A stretch of 64,000 nucleotides of DNA from Lycium barbarum (lineage: Eukaryota > Streptophyta > Magnoliopsida > Solanales > Solanaceae), in NCBI RefSeq assembly GCF_019175385.1, contig NC_083346.1, positions 61,657,821 through 61,721,820 of the forward strand. Reading direction: 5' to 3'. The notes below the pieces were generated by a model. That model saw nothing but the letters and a program-made list of their open reading frames with translations. It did no database searches and was not told where the DNA came from. Below, in pieces: positions 1-11,509 of the stretch; position 1 is the stretch's first letter, and every line of letters starts with the position of its first letter. A program made the translations under genes and the position numbers.

Positions 1-7
1 ATGAAAC

Positions 8-90
8 TCCCTTTGCCCCACTTTATGTGACACAATTACTATTTGGTGATTCGAAGGAATTTTTCGCTGGCTGCGTTTTTTCATATGCCT
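8..90. repeat. Possible MITE terminus at window edge
   Basis: The text CTCCCTTTGCCCCACTTTATG followed by a TGTGACA word resembles the ends of very common plant miniature elements. Only one end lies in the window and the partner inverted repeat was not found, so the identification is weak and rests on resemblance alone. Confidence 0.25.
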
Positions 91-799
91 TTTAAATATT
101 ATGAATCGTTAATTGTTGTGACTGACAGTATTTTTTTATGTAGGTTCTAAAAAAGTAAATTTTGTTTCAAAAAACTTGAAGATTCTATGTCTGAATTCAC
201 ACAAACAATTAAGGAGTTTGACCTCGTACTCTGGATCGTGTCACATAAAGTTGGTGGAGAGAGTATTGTACTTGAGCTTCTGCCCTGTAAACCTTCTCTT
301 CCTTCACCGTAAAGAGTCATGTCAACTTTGGAATCTGGTTTCAACATTTTGGGTAGTAATTGTGCATGCCAAGATCTATTTTAGAATTTTATGCATGGCA
401 AATGAAAGCCATTGCTAAACCTTTTCTTACCACTTGGAACAGCATACCTACCTTCGTATGCTTAGATTATTTGGATTTTGGAAAGAAAGAAATGCTAGAA
501 TTCTTCAAGAATGATAATAATTAAGCTAAAAAACAATTGTATATTCTTGCGTAGTTTTTGTTGCGACATGGCAGTGGAAAATGTATTAGAGCCAGATGGC
601 CATACTTAACTTTCTCTGTTAATTACACTCCCTGCAAATGCTCATATACTTTTTGGATACACTCTCTTTCCAGCATTTTACTGGCATAACTTTTTCTGAT
701 AAAGTAACAAGTTTTATTAATGTTTGGGCCAAAAAGTGCCTGGATACGAAATATACCAAAAAGTAGAAAACCTACCAAAAATTATGGTTTTCCACGAAC
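91..799. other. AT-rich non-coding host sequence
   Basis: No convincing gene was found. Two short open frames overlap at about 147-418 on opposite strands, but neither shows a recognisable domain. The sequence looks like intron or spacer of the gene whose last exons lie at 2651-2933. Confidence 0.4.
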
Positions 800-1180
800 C
801 CAATCTTCTAACATAAAGGAACATCATGGGTGCACCAAATAGAAATAATGGATAAGAGGCTACTCCTCAATTATACAAATATCAATTCTACACCCTCAAA
901 ATCTCTCCTATTTCTTTTTCTCTCCAAACGACCGACATAAGTACTAGAGGAGCAATATTCTGCGTCGTGCATCTTCTCCTTCTGCCACAATTCCAGCTGA
1001 ACATTACCACTTTCACAGTGCCTTGAGGTATTACAAACCATCTTAGGATTTCTCACCATAACCTTGAAGCTACCGGACAATGTAAGAGGAGATGGTTGAC
1101 ATCTTCACTCAAGCCCTTGCACATAAAGCATCTACTGGAATAAGTAACCTTTCTTTTCCTCGGATTCTCAGCTCAAAAAA
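800..1180 (-). pseudogene. LINE reverse-transcriptase 3' fragment (zf-RVT region)
   Basis: On the minus strand, about 1079-1137 encodes a CFMC...HLLLHC pattern followed by PVASRLW. This is the zinc-binding segment found at the C-terminus of plant LINE reverse transcriptases (zf-RVT). After a frame change the sequence continues with WNCGRRRR and NIAPLVL, also typical of this tail. Stops and frame changes show it is dead. The catalytic reverse transcriptase domain and endonuclease are absent, so this is a 5'-truncated relic. Its ends are approximate. It lies upstream of the putative host exons, probably in an intron. Confidence 0.55.
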
Positions 1181-1816
1181 TGAAAAAATAAAAACATAAT
1201 AAAGGAGAAACCTGATAGTGGTTGCCTCCAATTGCTACTATATGTATTCGTTGTTTTGCTTCAACATGAAGACAATTTGGATCACCGTCTTTTTAGTTCA
1301 CTTTGTTTTGTTACATCATGTAATAACTTCATCAATTGCTCTCCGTGTCACTCCTTTTAGTGATTGCAGGGATTAAATATATGCAAAGGTATTTGAAAGC
1401 CTATAGTTCAGTTTGTTTCCTATTATCAGTTCCTGTGTAAAAGGAAAAATGAGATATTGAATAAGCAAAGGGGAAACAGAAGAAAAATAGAAAAAAAAAA
1501 AACAGATCAAAGAATCTGAAGACAAAAGGATCTTAACAAAGGGCAAACAACTTGGGAATTGGATCTCTTGCTTCTTGGAGAAACTCCTAGTTACTTCTAC
1601 ATGGGGGTATTTTCTATAAGTTTGTGCACTTTGGCTTAACTACAGGGGTTGACGCTTAATCATGGTCTGTCCTTGTCTCTACCTCTGTGGTTCATAGTGA
1701 CTATAGGAATGAGATGCATCCAAAGTTTCATTTCCTATTAGCAGCTTCTTTAATTCTTAACAGGCCAAGAAAAATACGAGATGCCTTTGAGGTCTTGCAT
1801 TGTCTAAAACACTGTT
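1181..1816. other. Non-coding host sequence
   Basis: AT-rich, with a 17-base A run near 1485-1502. No ORF or RNA gene was recognised. It is consistent with intron sequence. Confidence 0.4.
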
Positions 1817-2181
1817 TAATAGCATTTAGATCCCTTAATGATTGCTAAAATTTGATTTTAGTCCAAGTGATTTTTGACTAAGCATATTTAACCTTCAATT
1901 AATAAAATGTGCACTTTTGATCCCTTTGCTCCTGGATATTCATATATTTACCATAACTATTAACCATTCCACCATTTAATTACCCATGTTTTATGTTAAC
2001 CTTGTATTGTTACTCCATATTTGACGTAATATAGTTCTAAAAATAGTCCAAATGTAACATACTTGATACCTAGAATGACCAAAAACACACATTTCAAGTA
2101 ATTGAAGGTATGTGCTTTGTCAGATATTATGAGGACTAAAATCAGAATTTACTAATAATTTGAGGACCAAATATGCTATTA
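1817..2181. mobile_element. MITE with about 50-bp terminal inverted repeats
   Basis: The left end begins TAATAGCATTTAGATCC and runs to a TTTAGTCC word. The right end, read on the opposite strand, begins TAATAGCATATTTGGTCC and also reaches TTTAGTCC. Roughly 50 bp can be aligned as an imperfect inverted repeat. The element is about 365 bp with no coding capacity. The outermost bases fit a TA target duplication (Tc1/mariner, Stowaway-like). A TWA duplication (PIF/Harbinger-like) is also possible because the exact ends cannot be fixed by eye. Confidence 0.6.
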
Positions 2182-2313
2182 CCCCTATCTGATATAACCA
2201 TGAATCCATGATTGTTTGTATATTTCAATCATTCGCTGTAAATCCATCTTCATTCAGGATAAAACATAGGTAAGGCATCCTTCACGTCTCTAATTTGAAA
2301 CTGGAAAAGAAAA

Positions 2314-2537
2314 CAATTTCTTGATGTGGACTGTTACAGTTGTTAAGGACTTATTGGTGCAGCTTTACACTGTGTTAAGTTGAAACAGCTGAATTTACCT
2401 GGAGTTTTTGAAAACAATGTTAGGCAGTTGTACACTATATGTTAAATCAAAACAGAAGAATCCACCGAGAGATTATGAAAAAAACCAAAATGAAAATATT
2501 TCCTGATGTGGACTGTTGCTTTTAAGGACTTCTTAGT
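2314..2537 (+). repeat. Diverged direct duplication
   Basis: A segment around 2314-2353 (core GATGTGGACTGTT, then AAGGACTT) recurs at 2497-2537 with substitutions and small indels. It is non-coding and looks like a local tandem duplication inside host intron sequence. Confidence 0.4.
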
Positions 2538-2650
2538 TCAGTGGCATCCATTCTCTCGTACTTTGGTGCATTATTCTATCATTCACGTGGTACATTGCAG
2601 TTATACACTTGTTCTGCTATTTGATTAAGGCCTAGATTACTATCTTTCAG

Positions 2651-2703
2651 GATGCAGTTTCTCGAGGACTTACTAGAGCTGGAGTTGAAGTCATCCAGTA
2701 TGA
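2651..2703 (+). CDS. Putative penultimate exon of an unrecognised host gene
   Basis: The segment follows a good acceptor (ATCTTTCAG) and reads in frame as DAVSRGLTRAGVEVIQY plus two bases of the next codon. The donor would be GTGGGT at 2704. With that donor, a 152-bp intron (2704-2855) joins in matching phase to the next exon: GA plus G gives a glutamate codon. I do not recognise the protein family. The frame is short, so the evidence is two splice sites in agreeing phase and a protein-like composition. An alternative donor at GTGATG (2708) would break the phase. Confidence 0.4.
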
Positions 2704-2855
2704 GTGGGTGATGCTTTTCTTTAGGTCCTACTTGTAACTAATATGTGCAAACTGCAGACTAGAGATTCTTTGCTCATGTAACCCAGAACCTATAGGGAAG
2801 GGAATCTAAATCATATTGAGGTGTATCTGATTCTATGTTCTGTTGGTTGCTGTAG

Positions 2856-2976
2856 GGCCTATAGGGGAGTCCTTCTTAATATGAAGTATAATTTCAAAGA
2901 GATCCAAGAAGTTCGAATATTCTCCCCCTCCCCTGTTACACCTCGGAAAATCCTCCGTTGGTACGCAAGTGAATGA
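2856..2976 (+). pseudogene. Putative last host exon, interrupted by retroelement A
   Basis: After the T-rich acceptor ending CTGTAG, the exon reads on in phase: AYRGVLLNMKYNF, then KEIQEVRIFSPSP, up to the insertion at 2933/2934. Reading on into the LTR adds about 14 foreign residues before a TGA at 2974-2976. In the uninterrupted ancestor the frame would resume after the target duplication at 62723 and end at TAA 62748-62750 after a lysine-rich tail. Thus only about nine native codons are displaced. Protein identity is unknown. A 3' end for the transcript would now have to come from the LTR. Confidence 0.42.
2929..2933. repeat. Target site duplication of composite A (left)
   Basis: TCCCC immediately precedes the TGTTACACC LTR start and is repeated at 62718-62722 directly after the TGACA LTR end. 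The match shows that 2934 and 62717 are the two ends of one integration event. Confidence 0.85.
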
Positions 2977-3268
2977 ACTAGTGACGAGTACGAGTGTATG
3001 ATGTTTCCATGAGTAAGAAATGACGTTTAATGACCCTGAGTGCGATTTCAAAGGCATCCGATGTAAGATGAGAAAGTTGGTTAAGATAAGACGAAGTATT
3101 TGATAAGTATTGGAAAGGATTTGCGAGTAATGAGTTAACGAGAACTTAATGGTGTCTTGGAGAAGTGTGATAACGTCCCTTAGATTGGTATTGAAGTGTT
3201 GAACAAGTGTTAAGAAGGTTCCACAAGGATTGGAGATCAAACGGATCGACGAAACGGACTTCGGAACC

Positions 3269-3440
3269 CCTGGGAGTTATACGGCCAAACATACTGGCCG
3301 TATAATTTTTACGGTCCGTATGTTTGGGACCGTATAACCAACCCAGCAAGGCCAAAGTTTCTGGACCAAATGTACGACCAAACATACGGCCCGTACAATT
3401 TATACGGACCGTATGTTGGTCCGTATATTTGGTCGGGACA
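3269..3440. repeat. TACGG/CCGTA palindrome cluster in the LTR, family A
   Basis: About nine half-sites of TATACGG/CCGTATA and GGCCGTATAA type are packed in 170 bp, ending in CGGGACAGATTTTGGC just before a TATA-like AATAAAT. The arms can pair with each other in many combinations. The same cluster is at 42873-43020 and 60422-60590. Its placement suggests a U3 promoter-proximal or hairpin-forming element; the function is unknown. Confidence 0.7.
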
Positions 3441-4504
3441 GATTTTGGCTCAATAAATGAAAGGGCCAAGTTATATTTCATTTCATTTCCCTTGACACCC
3501 CCTTCTCTCTAAAACATCTCTCTACATATATTCCAAAAGAATTCAAGGATATTTGGTGATCAACAACATAAATCAAGGGAATCAAGTGTAAGAAAACCAT
3601 CAAAGATCATCCAAGGTCAAGAAATCATAATGGAGATAAACTAGGGTTTTGCTCAAAGTGGAGTATTATCAACTAAGACTCGTTCCTACGACATCTAAGG
3701 TAAGATTCATGATAATTATATGTTGCTTAAGGTATTGGAGAGTTGAAATACTTGGATTACAAAGGTATGGTAAAATGGGTCATGAATGTTGAATAGTACC
3801 ATTTTGAGAAATAGTTTGGATTGAATCATGATTGTTGTTGTGTTGTGACATGAATGGGTTATAAATGACATTAAGATCATGAATTAGACATTGTATGTGA
3901 ATGGACGAAATCATGTGTTATGATCTTGAATATGGAGAATTGTAAGTGAATTGAGAATATGGGTAATGTAGGTGACTAAAGGCTATTGTTATAGTATTGC
4001 GAATGTATTATTGACGTTTGGGAGTTGATATACGTTATGGAGAAATGTCATATAAATAGGAGATGTTGTCCGATTTCCTCTAGTTTTAGTCATATATGTT
4101 ATCTATCGATTCTAATGTTAGTATGACTTTAATGAAGGTAGAAACGCTAGCATTGGAGGAGAACGCGCAAGTGTAAAATAGTTGATCGGAAAAGGTATGT
4201 AAGGCTAACCCTTCTTTCATAAGGCATGGTTCTTTGGCCAAACATCTAAATCCTCTAAACGAGTATGTTGTCTTTCAAATAATTTGATCTTCCGAGCTTG
4301 TAAGCTCACGATTCTTGATACGCTACGATTGTACTAAGTTCCTCGCATGACGAGTAGGCCTATTAAGGTAGATGAAATGAATGATGATGATAGTGATAAT
4401 GGTATTGATGATGGCTATAATGATAATAACGATGACGATTATGATAATGGGGTTAAAAGTAAAGATGCTTATGAGCTATTGTGTATATGTATGACTATTA
4501 TGGA

Positions 4505-4770
4505 ACACCGAGCTTATATGGCCGGGTAGTATATGTATAGATGTATATGTAGGTATATTTACGTAACGCGCGCACACCATTGCAGTTGGGTATGGACAAC
4601 ATTGAGCCTTGGTAGGGCCAGGTACGTGTAACACTGAGCCTTGGTTGGCCAGGTATGTATGATCACCGAGCCTATATATGGTTGGGTACGTCAAACACCG
4701 ATCCTACGTGGTCGGGTATGTTATATAAGGATATGTATGAAACACCGATCCTACGTGGTCGGGTATGCTA
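4505..4770 (+). repeat. Degenerate minisatellite inside LTR of family A
   Basis: About six units of roughly 35-45 bp share an ACACCGA/TGAGCC start and a GGTCGGGTATG-type end. The last two units are almost identical (CCGATCCTACGTGGTCGGGT). The array is also in the middle (51640-51905) and right (61650-61915) LTRs. No coding role is supported. Confidence 0.55.
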
Positions 4771-5064
4771 TGTAAATGCTATGTGTATGACATGATTATG
4801 TATATGATATGAATACGAATATGATATGACCATGTATATGAATGTGAATAAGGGCATGTATACGAATACGAGCACAAATATGGTACGGGTATTATGGTGG
4901 AATACGGATAGTGATGTATGTACACAAATACGTATTAGCAATGGAAAGTTCCTATGAAAGGCAAGTAAGTGCATATGACGATGATATTGCCATCTCCCAT
5001 CCTATGCTATTTCTTATGTTGCTTTCTATGCTTCTATATTGATATTGACTATGCTTTACATACT

Positions 5065-5083
5065 TAGTACATTCTTCGTACTG
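5065..5083 (+). promoter_or_regulatory. CAGTAC-N7-GTACTG LTR hairpin
   Basis: This copy reads TAGTAC-ATTCTTC-GTACTG, one base off the stem seen in the sister LTRs (52201-52219, 62216-62234). It is followed by ACGTCC and, about 35 bases on, by CCCGCAGGTG. The hairpin is present in all Tekay-like LTR families of this window. Its role is unknown; it may lie in the R/polyadenylation region. Confidence 0.5.
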
Positions 5084-5568
5084 ACGTCCTTTTGTTTGTG
5101 GACGCTGCGACATGCCCGCAGGTGCACAGGGAGACAGGCTTGATCCATAGCGGTATTCTCAGAGACCACCTAGCAGAGCTCCATTTCATTCGGAGCCATA
5201 GCTTTCGGGTACTCATTCTTTTGTGTACATAATTATGGGCACAGCGGGGTCCTGTCCCGCTCATGTGACTTATACTCTTCTTAGAGGCTCGTAGTCACTT
5301 ATATATGGTTAGATATGTCTGGCCTTGTCGACCTATATTTTGTATATCATTTTGATAGCCTTGTCGGCTCATGTACGTTGATGTGGCATAGATGCCAATC
5401 ATTATATAAAGGCATTGTCGTCCAATGGGACTGGTATGATGAACGAATAGATTTATATGTTTCATTGTATGGCTCACCTAGATGTAAGCATAAAAGTGAG
5501 TTAAGGGGTGCCCGGGTAGGCTAGCACCGGGTGCTCATCGCGGCCCTCTAGGCGGGTCGTGACAAAAG

Positions 5569-5580
5569 TGGTATCAGAGC
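5569..5580 (+). promoter_or_regulatory. Primer binding site (Met tRNA), copy A1
   Basis: TGGTATCAGAGC, four bases after the LTR end, is complementary to the 3' end of plant methionine tRNA including CCA. This is the usual primer of Tekay-like elements. Confidence 0.8.
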
Positions 5581-5774
5581 AGTTCAGTCCTAGGGTGTGT
5601 CTACGAGCCGTGTCTACTAGAGTCTTGGTTATGGGTGTGTTGCGCGCCACACTTATAAACAAGAAACTGCGGACTAATTAGGAATGATTGACCTTCTTTC
5701 TTTATAAGAATCGTGCGATAGAACTATGATACAAGAAATTCTTGTTCCTAAACCGTGTGTTGTGTATTTCAGAA

Positions 5775-8700
5775 ATGCTTGTAAAGAGAAAGGCTACAGC
5801 AGCCCAAAAGGGCAAGACGGTGGCAGAAAAACGGGCTGAAAGAGCACCGCCACCGGTAGTAGAGGAAAGTGAGTCCCAGAGTGCGGCTCAATCTCAGTCC
5901 TCCCAGACAGTGCCTATCACTGAGAAGCGTGAGGGAGCCTCAACCCCAGCACCTCCGGCTCCTCCACCGGATGCTTCGGGCCAAGATGTGAAAGAGGCCA
6001 TTAATTTGCTGACTCAATTGGTTGCGGCCTAGACTCAGAGGCAAAGTTCAGGGCAAGGTGATAGGGCTGTTAGTGCAAGGGCCCGCGACTTCATTACTTT
6101 GAACCCTCCAGAATTCTTTGGGTCAAAGCCGGAAGAGGACCCTCAGGATTTCATTGATGGTATGTTGAGGACGCTTCGATTGATACATGCTTCGGACACC
6201 GAATCGGTGGAGCTAGCGTCATATAGATTGAGAGATGTCTCGATCCAATGGTATACGATTTGGATGGCTTCTTGGGGAGCCAATGCACCTCCCCCGGTAT
6301 GGCAAGAGTTTGTTGATGCTTTTCTCCGACACTATATGCCTCCGGAAGTTCGGCGAGCTAGAGCCGATAAATTCTTAAATTTGAGGCAAGGTAGTATGAG
6401 TGCTCTAGAGTATAGTCTCCGCTTCAATTCCTTGGCTAGGTATGCTTCAGCCATGGTAGCGGACACGGGTGACCGAGTGCACCGATTTGTGAAAGGCCTA
6501 GGGCCATACTTGATGGATAGATGTCTAACTGCGTCCCTTCAGGACGGTATGGACATTGCGCGCATTCAGGCCCATGCTCAGAACTTAGAAGAAAGCTTGC
6601 AACAACAGAGAAGTGAACGCGAGCAAGATAGGGGACATGGCAAGAGGGCTAGATCTTTGGGTCCGACGAACGAGTTTAGAGGTGGGCACAGGCAGCAGTT
6701 CCCCAGACATTCAGGCTATTCTATGACTAGTGCACCTCCACGGTTTTCAGGCCAGAGATTTGATAGATCTGCTCGTTCAGGGCCGAGTCTGAGTTTTTCA
6801 GGGTCCCAGTTTAGAGGTTATTCGGGTCAGGCGAGGCCACCCGTGCCACGATGTTCCCAGTGTGGGAAGTTGCATTGGGGTCAATACCGATTAGGTTCAG
6901 ATAGTTGCTATTGATGTGGTCGACCAGGCCATATCATGCGTGATTGGGTCAGTTCATGGTAGAGGTAGGACCCAACCTTCAGGGTCGGTAGCCGGATCTT
7001 CAGCATCTGTACGCCCTACGGGGCCAGGTTCACATGCGCCAGCTGGCTATGGTAGAGGCAGAGAGAGAGTTCCCAGTTTTAGCGATCCTCAGCACCGTGT
7101 TTATGCTTTGGCTGGACGCCAAGATCTTGAGTCTTCTCCTGACGTGGTCACAGGTATATTATCGGTATTCTCTTATGATGTATATGCTTTGATTGATCCG
7201 GGCACCACATTGTCATATGTTACCCCTTATATTGCGGGTCGATTTAGAGTCGAACCGGAGTCGATCAAACCTTTTGAGGTGTCTACACCCGTGGGTGAAT
7301 CGGTAATAGCTAGCCGAGTATATAGAAATTGTGTAATTATGATCTGTGATCGTCGTACCATGATTGATTTGCATGAGCTAGAAATGCTGGATTTGGATGT
7401 TATTATGGGCATGGATTGGTTGGCTTCTTGTTATGCCAATGTTGATTGCCAATGGTTCGTTTCCAATTTCCGGGAGAACCAGTTGTAGAGTGGAAAGGTA
7501 GGTTTATTTCCTATCTAAAAGCAAGGAAGATGATAACAAAGGGATGTATCTATCATTTAGTCTGGGTTCAAGATTTAGAAGTTGAATCGCCGACTCTTCA
7601 GTCAGTTCCCGTAGTGAATGAATTTCCGGATGTGTTCCCGGAAGAGCTTCCAGGCCTTCCTCCCGAGCGGGAGATTGATTTTTCCATTGATGTGTTGCCA
7701 GGCACTAAGCCTATATCTATCCTTCCCTATAGAATGGAACCCGCAGAATTGAAAGAGTTGAAGGAGCAATTGAAAGACTTGCTTGATAAAGGCTTTATTA
7801 GGGTTCATCCCTGTGGGGAGCACCCGTATTGTTCGTTCGAAAGAAAGATGGCTCCTTGAGAATATGCATTGACTATCGGCAATTGAATAAGGTGACGATT
7901 AAGAATAAATACCCTCTTCCGAGGATTGATGATTTATTTGATCAACTGCAAGGTGTCAAATGGTTTTCAAAGGTCGATTTGAGGTCCGAGTATCATCAAG
8001 TGAGAGTTAGGGAGAAAGATATCCCTAAGACAGCCTTCAGAACAAGATATGGTCATTTTGAGTTCCGAGTAATGTCATTTGGGCTAACGAATGCGCCGGC
8101 GGTACTCATGAATTTGATGAATAATGTGTTCAGGCCCTTCCTGGATTTATTCGTGATCGTATTTATCGACGATATCTTGGTGTATTCTAGATCCGAGGCA
8201 GAACATGTGGATCATTTGCGTACTATCCTTGGAGTTCTTCGAGGTCAAGAATTGTTTACAAAATTTTCTAAATGTGAGTTTTGGTTGAACTCAGTGGCAT
8301 TTCTGGGGCATATTGTTGCAGCCGATGGTATTCGAGTGGATAGTCAAAAGATTGAGGCCGTGAAGACTTGTCCAAGGCCCACAACTCCTACGGAGGTTCG
8401 TAGTTTTCTGGGCTTAGCAGGTTATTACAGGAGGTTTGTTGAAGGCTTTTCTTCCATTTCTGCACCGCTCACAAAGTTGACCCAGAAATCGGCAAAGTTT
8501 CAATGGACAGATGCTTGTGAACGTAGTTTCCAAGAGTTAAAGGGTAGATTGACTTCTGCCCCAGTTTTGACACTTTCGGAGGGATTGGACGGATATGTTA
8601 TCTATTGTGATGTTGGGCTAGGCTGTGTATTGATGCAACATGGTAAAGTGATTGCGTATGCTTCAAGGCAATTGCGGAAGCATGAGAAGAATTATCCTAC

Positions 8701-9194
8701 CCATGATTTAGAATTGGCTGCAGTGGTTCATGCATTAAAAATATGGAGACATTATTTATATGGTGTCCATGTGGATATTTATACGGATCATAAGAGCCTT
8801 CAGTATGTCTTCAAGCAGAAAGAGTTAAATTTGCAGCAACGACGATGGTTGGAATTGTTAAAAGACTATGATGTTGATATCTTGTATCACCCCGGAAAGG
8901 CTATGGGAAGCTTATGCAATGTACGACCAGAGAAAAGAGAAATGGCTCGTGAGCTCCAGCAATTAGTTAGCCTAGGAGTTCGAGTAGTGGACTCGGGTAG
9001 CAAGGGAACTACTATTCAGAATTCAACAGTCTCGTCGCTAGTAGCAGAAGTGAAAGAGCGACAATACGAAGATTCCATGCTAATGCAGTACAGAGATACA
9101 CTCCCTCAAAAAGAGGAGTCCTCATTTGATATTTCGGGAGACGGAGTTCTCCGATGCCAAGGCAGGTTATGTGTTCCCGATGTGGCAGGCTTAC
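5775..9194 (+). pseudogene. gag-pol of copy A1, 5' part (broken)
   Basis: The start is the ATG at 5775 (MLVKRKATAAQKGK), as in copy A2. Order: gag capsid-like region (about 6085-6500), zinc knuckle region (about 6850-6950), protease around DPGTTLSYV (about 7195), reverse transcriptase with FIDDILVYS (about 8165) and RNase H (about 8490-8900). Disabling lesions compared with A2 are a stop at 6030-6032, a stop at 6912-6914 in the zinc knuckle, a 2-bp deletion just after it, a 7-bp deletion near 7451, a 4-bp deletion near 7803, and in-frame losses near 7498, 8611 and 8899. The frame is cut at 9194 by element C and resumes at 41677. It cannot encode a working polyprotein. Confidence 0.85.
9190..9194. 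repeat. Target site duplication of element C (left)
   Basis: CTTAC precedes the TGTTACACC start of C and recurs at 41672-41676. The uninterrupted sister copy A2 has the single-copy site at about 58569-58573. Confidence 0.85.
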
Positions 9195-9379
9195 TGTTAC
9201 ACCTCAGAAATTTTCCCGTTAGCGTACAGTGAATAGGCTAACCAAGGACATAGTGTGTACGATGTTTTGGAGACGAGTGATAACATCCATTAGATTGGTA
9301 TCGAGGTGTTGAACAATTGTTAAGAAGGTTCCATAAGGATTGGAGATTTAACGAAGTGACAAAAATAAGATTCAGTTAA

Positions 9380-9625
9380 CTGGTGGATTATACGGTCGAT
9401 TATACGGACCGTATAATGGTTTTACGGCCCTATAGTGAACCATAGAGGTGTCACAGAATGAAGTTGAGGAAAGGTGGGTTTTACGGTAGATTTAACGGAC
9501 CGTTTAAAATTATACGGCCCGTAAAATGAACCGTCAAGTTGACACAGAAAAGGGCAACCACTGGAGCAGTTTTACGGTCGATTATACGGACTGTATAAAT
9601 TTATACGGACCGTATAATGGCATCG
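9380..9625. repeat. TACGG/CCGTA palindrome cluster in the LTR, element C
   Basis: Repeated TTATACGGTC/GACCGTATAA-type arms alternate with spacers carrying GTGTCACAGAATGAAGTTGA and AGTTGACACAGAAAAGGGCA. The cluster ends ATCGGGACAGATTTCAAC directly before TATAAAA. The same cluster is at 39490-39735 with substitutions in several arms. Confidence 0.7.
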
Positions 9626-9641
9626 GGACAGATTTCAACTT

Positions 9642-9648
9642 TATAAAA
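9642..9648 (+). promoter_or_regulatory. TATA box candidate of the C LTR
   Basis: TATAAAA lies directly downstream of the palindrome cluster and upstream of a CT-rich, leader-like stretch. The right LTR has the same motif at 39751-39757. This suggests that transcription starts about 30 bp further on; the start itself is inferred. Confidence 0.45.
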
Positions 9649-10880
9649 AAATGATCCAAGTTCATTTTTTCATTTTCTCCTTCTCACTCCACGGCCCAAT
9701 CTCTCTCTAGAACATTCCACACTCTTCCAATACAAGAATCCAAGTGAAGAATTAAGATCAACTTCATCAATCCACCAAAACCAAGAGTAAGAAACACATC
9801 AAAAGATCATTTAAGTCAAGAAATTCCATAAAAGGTAGAACTAGGGTTTTGTGCAAGTGAAGCATTTCAACTCAAGACTTGTTCAGCTATCATCCAAGGT
9901 AAGTTTCATGACTTTATCATGTTGTTTAAGGTATTAGAAGACTAAGAAGCTTGAATTGTAGAAAGACATGGTAAATGGGTCTTGAATAGGTGAATAGTGT
10001 CACCATTGAATGATAGTGGAATTGAATCATGAATGATGATGTGTTGTGATTATGAATACGTTATAAATGATGTTTATATCGTGAAACAAGTATTAAATGT
10101 GCGAAAACACAAAAATGAGTTATAAGAACAAATGTGGGAAAATTGTAGGAAAATGGTGGAATGTGATAAACGTATATAATGATGGTTGTTGATTGTAATA
10201 TTGTGGATGTTGTTGTGAACGTTGGGGAGTTGATATGGACTATGGGAGAGGTAGTATAAATAAAGGAAGTGCTGCCCAATTTTCTCTAGAAATAGTGACG
10301 TATTCCTTTAAGTCGATTAGCTAACGTTAATATGGATTATTTCGTGAAGGTAGCGACGTGACATTAAGGAGAGCAAGCGATCGATAGCTTAGCTAAACGA
10401 CAAAGGTATGTGAGGCTAGTCCTTTCTTTCTAATGGCATGAATCCTATAGCATGAATTCCTTTCCTCTTCATGAATTCCTATATTCTGGAAAGCTAAAAG
10501 CCTATATCCATAAGTGCCCATATAAGATAAGGAGATATGATATGATGATGCCATGTTGATAATGATGTTATTTATTGATCACACTCACCTTATGTATTAT
10601 TTCCTTCAAGGTGAGGCAGAATGCTCATATATGTTCATAATGGAATCGAGGGTTCACGACCTTACGTCACCTCGATAGAATGCAATTGTGCCAGAGTCTT
10701 TATGCATGTATGATAACAAGTATATTTTGATAAGTAAACTATTATAATCATTCTATGATAAGCATGTCATGATAGCATCACACCGGGCCTAGTTGGCCGG
10801 GCAGTCACCGCCAAGGCGGGCAGCTATACGGATACACCATGACCTTTTGGCATAGGCAGACACCACTAGTGGGCGGCATG

Positions 10881-10885
10881 AGATG
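10881..10885. repeat. Target site duplication of D1 (left)
   Basis: AGATG precedes TGATACAA of D1 and recurs at 18430-18434. The empty site is present in the right LTR of C near 40979. Confidence 0.85.
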
Positions 10886-11509
10886 TGATACAATATTCCA
10901 TAGGAAAATGAAGAAAAAAAAGGACAAGAAACATAAAGGATAGATAATTTGACACAACTAAAGATCCAAATTAGCAACCAAAGTTCTTGAATTAACTTGA
11001 CCTCTAATTTAGGAGCTAAAGAGCACTAAACTCTTAGGATGACCAATAGGGATTTGATACCCTAATAACCAATCCTCTCACAAGATTCACAATCTCTAGC
11101 TTAGCAAGCTCTCAACACTCAAAAAGAGTTCACAATTTCAAGACATCAATATTCAACATAGACTAAGTCTTCTAAATGAAATAGACTACTATTTATACTA
11201 AGGTTCAAAAGAAGACAACTACACTATTACACTTTTACCCTTAATGAAGTAAGGGCCTTGTTTGGGTGTCTTCTTTTGGGAACAAAACTTGAATTTGCAA
11301 ATCTTCAAGTAATAGTCACATTGCAAGTATGACCATCTTCCAACCTCTTCTCCAAACCATCCTCCCATGCTATCATGTACACTTGCAATCCCCGGGAAGG
11401 TGTTAAAGTGTATTCAAGTATGTCCCTCCTCATGAACAATGCTTGCATAGCTTGAAGTTCCCTCGCTTGGCTCCTTGTAAAAGGTCTTGATGCCATTCGA
11501 GTTGTATCA
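10886..11509 (-). repeat. 3' LTR of D1 (624 bp)
   Basis: In the element's orientation this is the downstream LTR. It contains the last part of the gag-pol frame (11305-11509) and its stop. It matches 17806-18429 almost perfectly. Confidence 0.85.

Larger units (their letters stand above)
2934..5564 (+). repeat. Left LTR of composite A (2631 bp)
   Basis: Begins TGTTACACC and ends GGGTCGTGACA. It aligns throughout with 60085-62717 (2633 bp) and in part with the interrupted middle LTR. Inside, in order, are a palindrome cluster (3269-3440), a TATA-like AATAAAT (3452), a leader-like stretch with ACTAGGGTTTT, a splice-donor-like AAGGTAAGA (3697), GAT-rich sequence, a minisatellite (4505-4770), a CAGTAC-type hairpin (5065-5083) and a terminal hairpin (5523-5535). 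Open frames such as 4347-4529 are not conserved between LTR copies and are not counted as genes. Confidence 0.85.
9195..10885 (+). repeat. Left LTR of C, first part
   Basis: Matches the start of the right LTR at 39304. It includes a palindrome cluster (9380-9625), TATAAAA (9642-9648), a transcript-leader-like stretch with ACTAGGGTTTT, and AAGGTAAGT at about 9896. It is cut by D1 after the AGATG target at 10881-10885. Confidence 0.85.

Noticed and set aside
176..418. Possible exon or small gene near the left edge, open on both strands
   Set aside because: Three overlapping readings are open over part of the stretch, none has a recognisable domain, and the acceptor at about 145 leads two of the three phases into a stop or an implausible product.
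4347..4529. 60-codon acidic frame in the A LTR
   Set aside because: It is GAT-repeat sequence; the other LTR copies carry a frameshift (51590) or a stop (61590), so it is not maintained.
5569..5580. tRNA gene suggested by a Met-tRNA match
   Set aside because: Only the primer-binding complement of the tRNA 3' end is present; no cloverleaf or A/B boxes.
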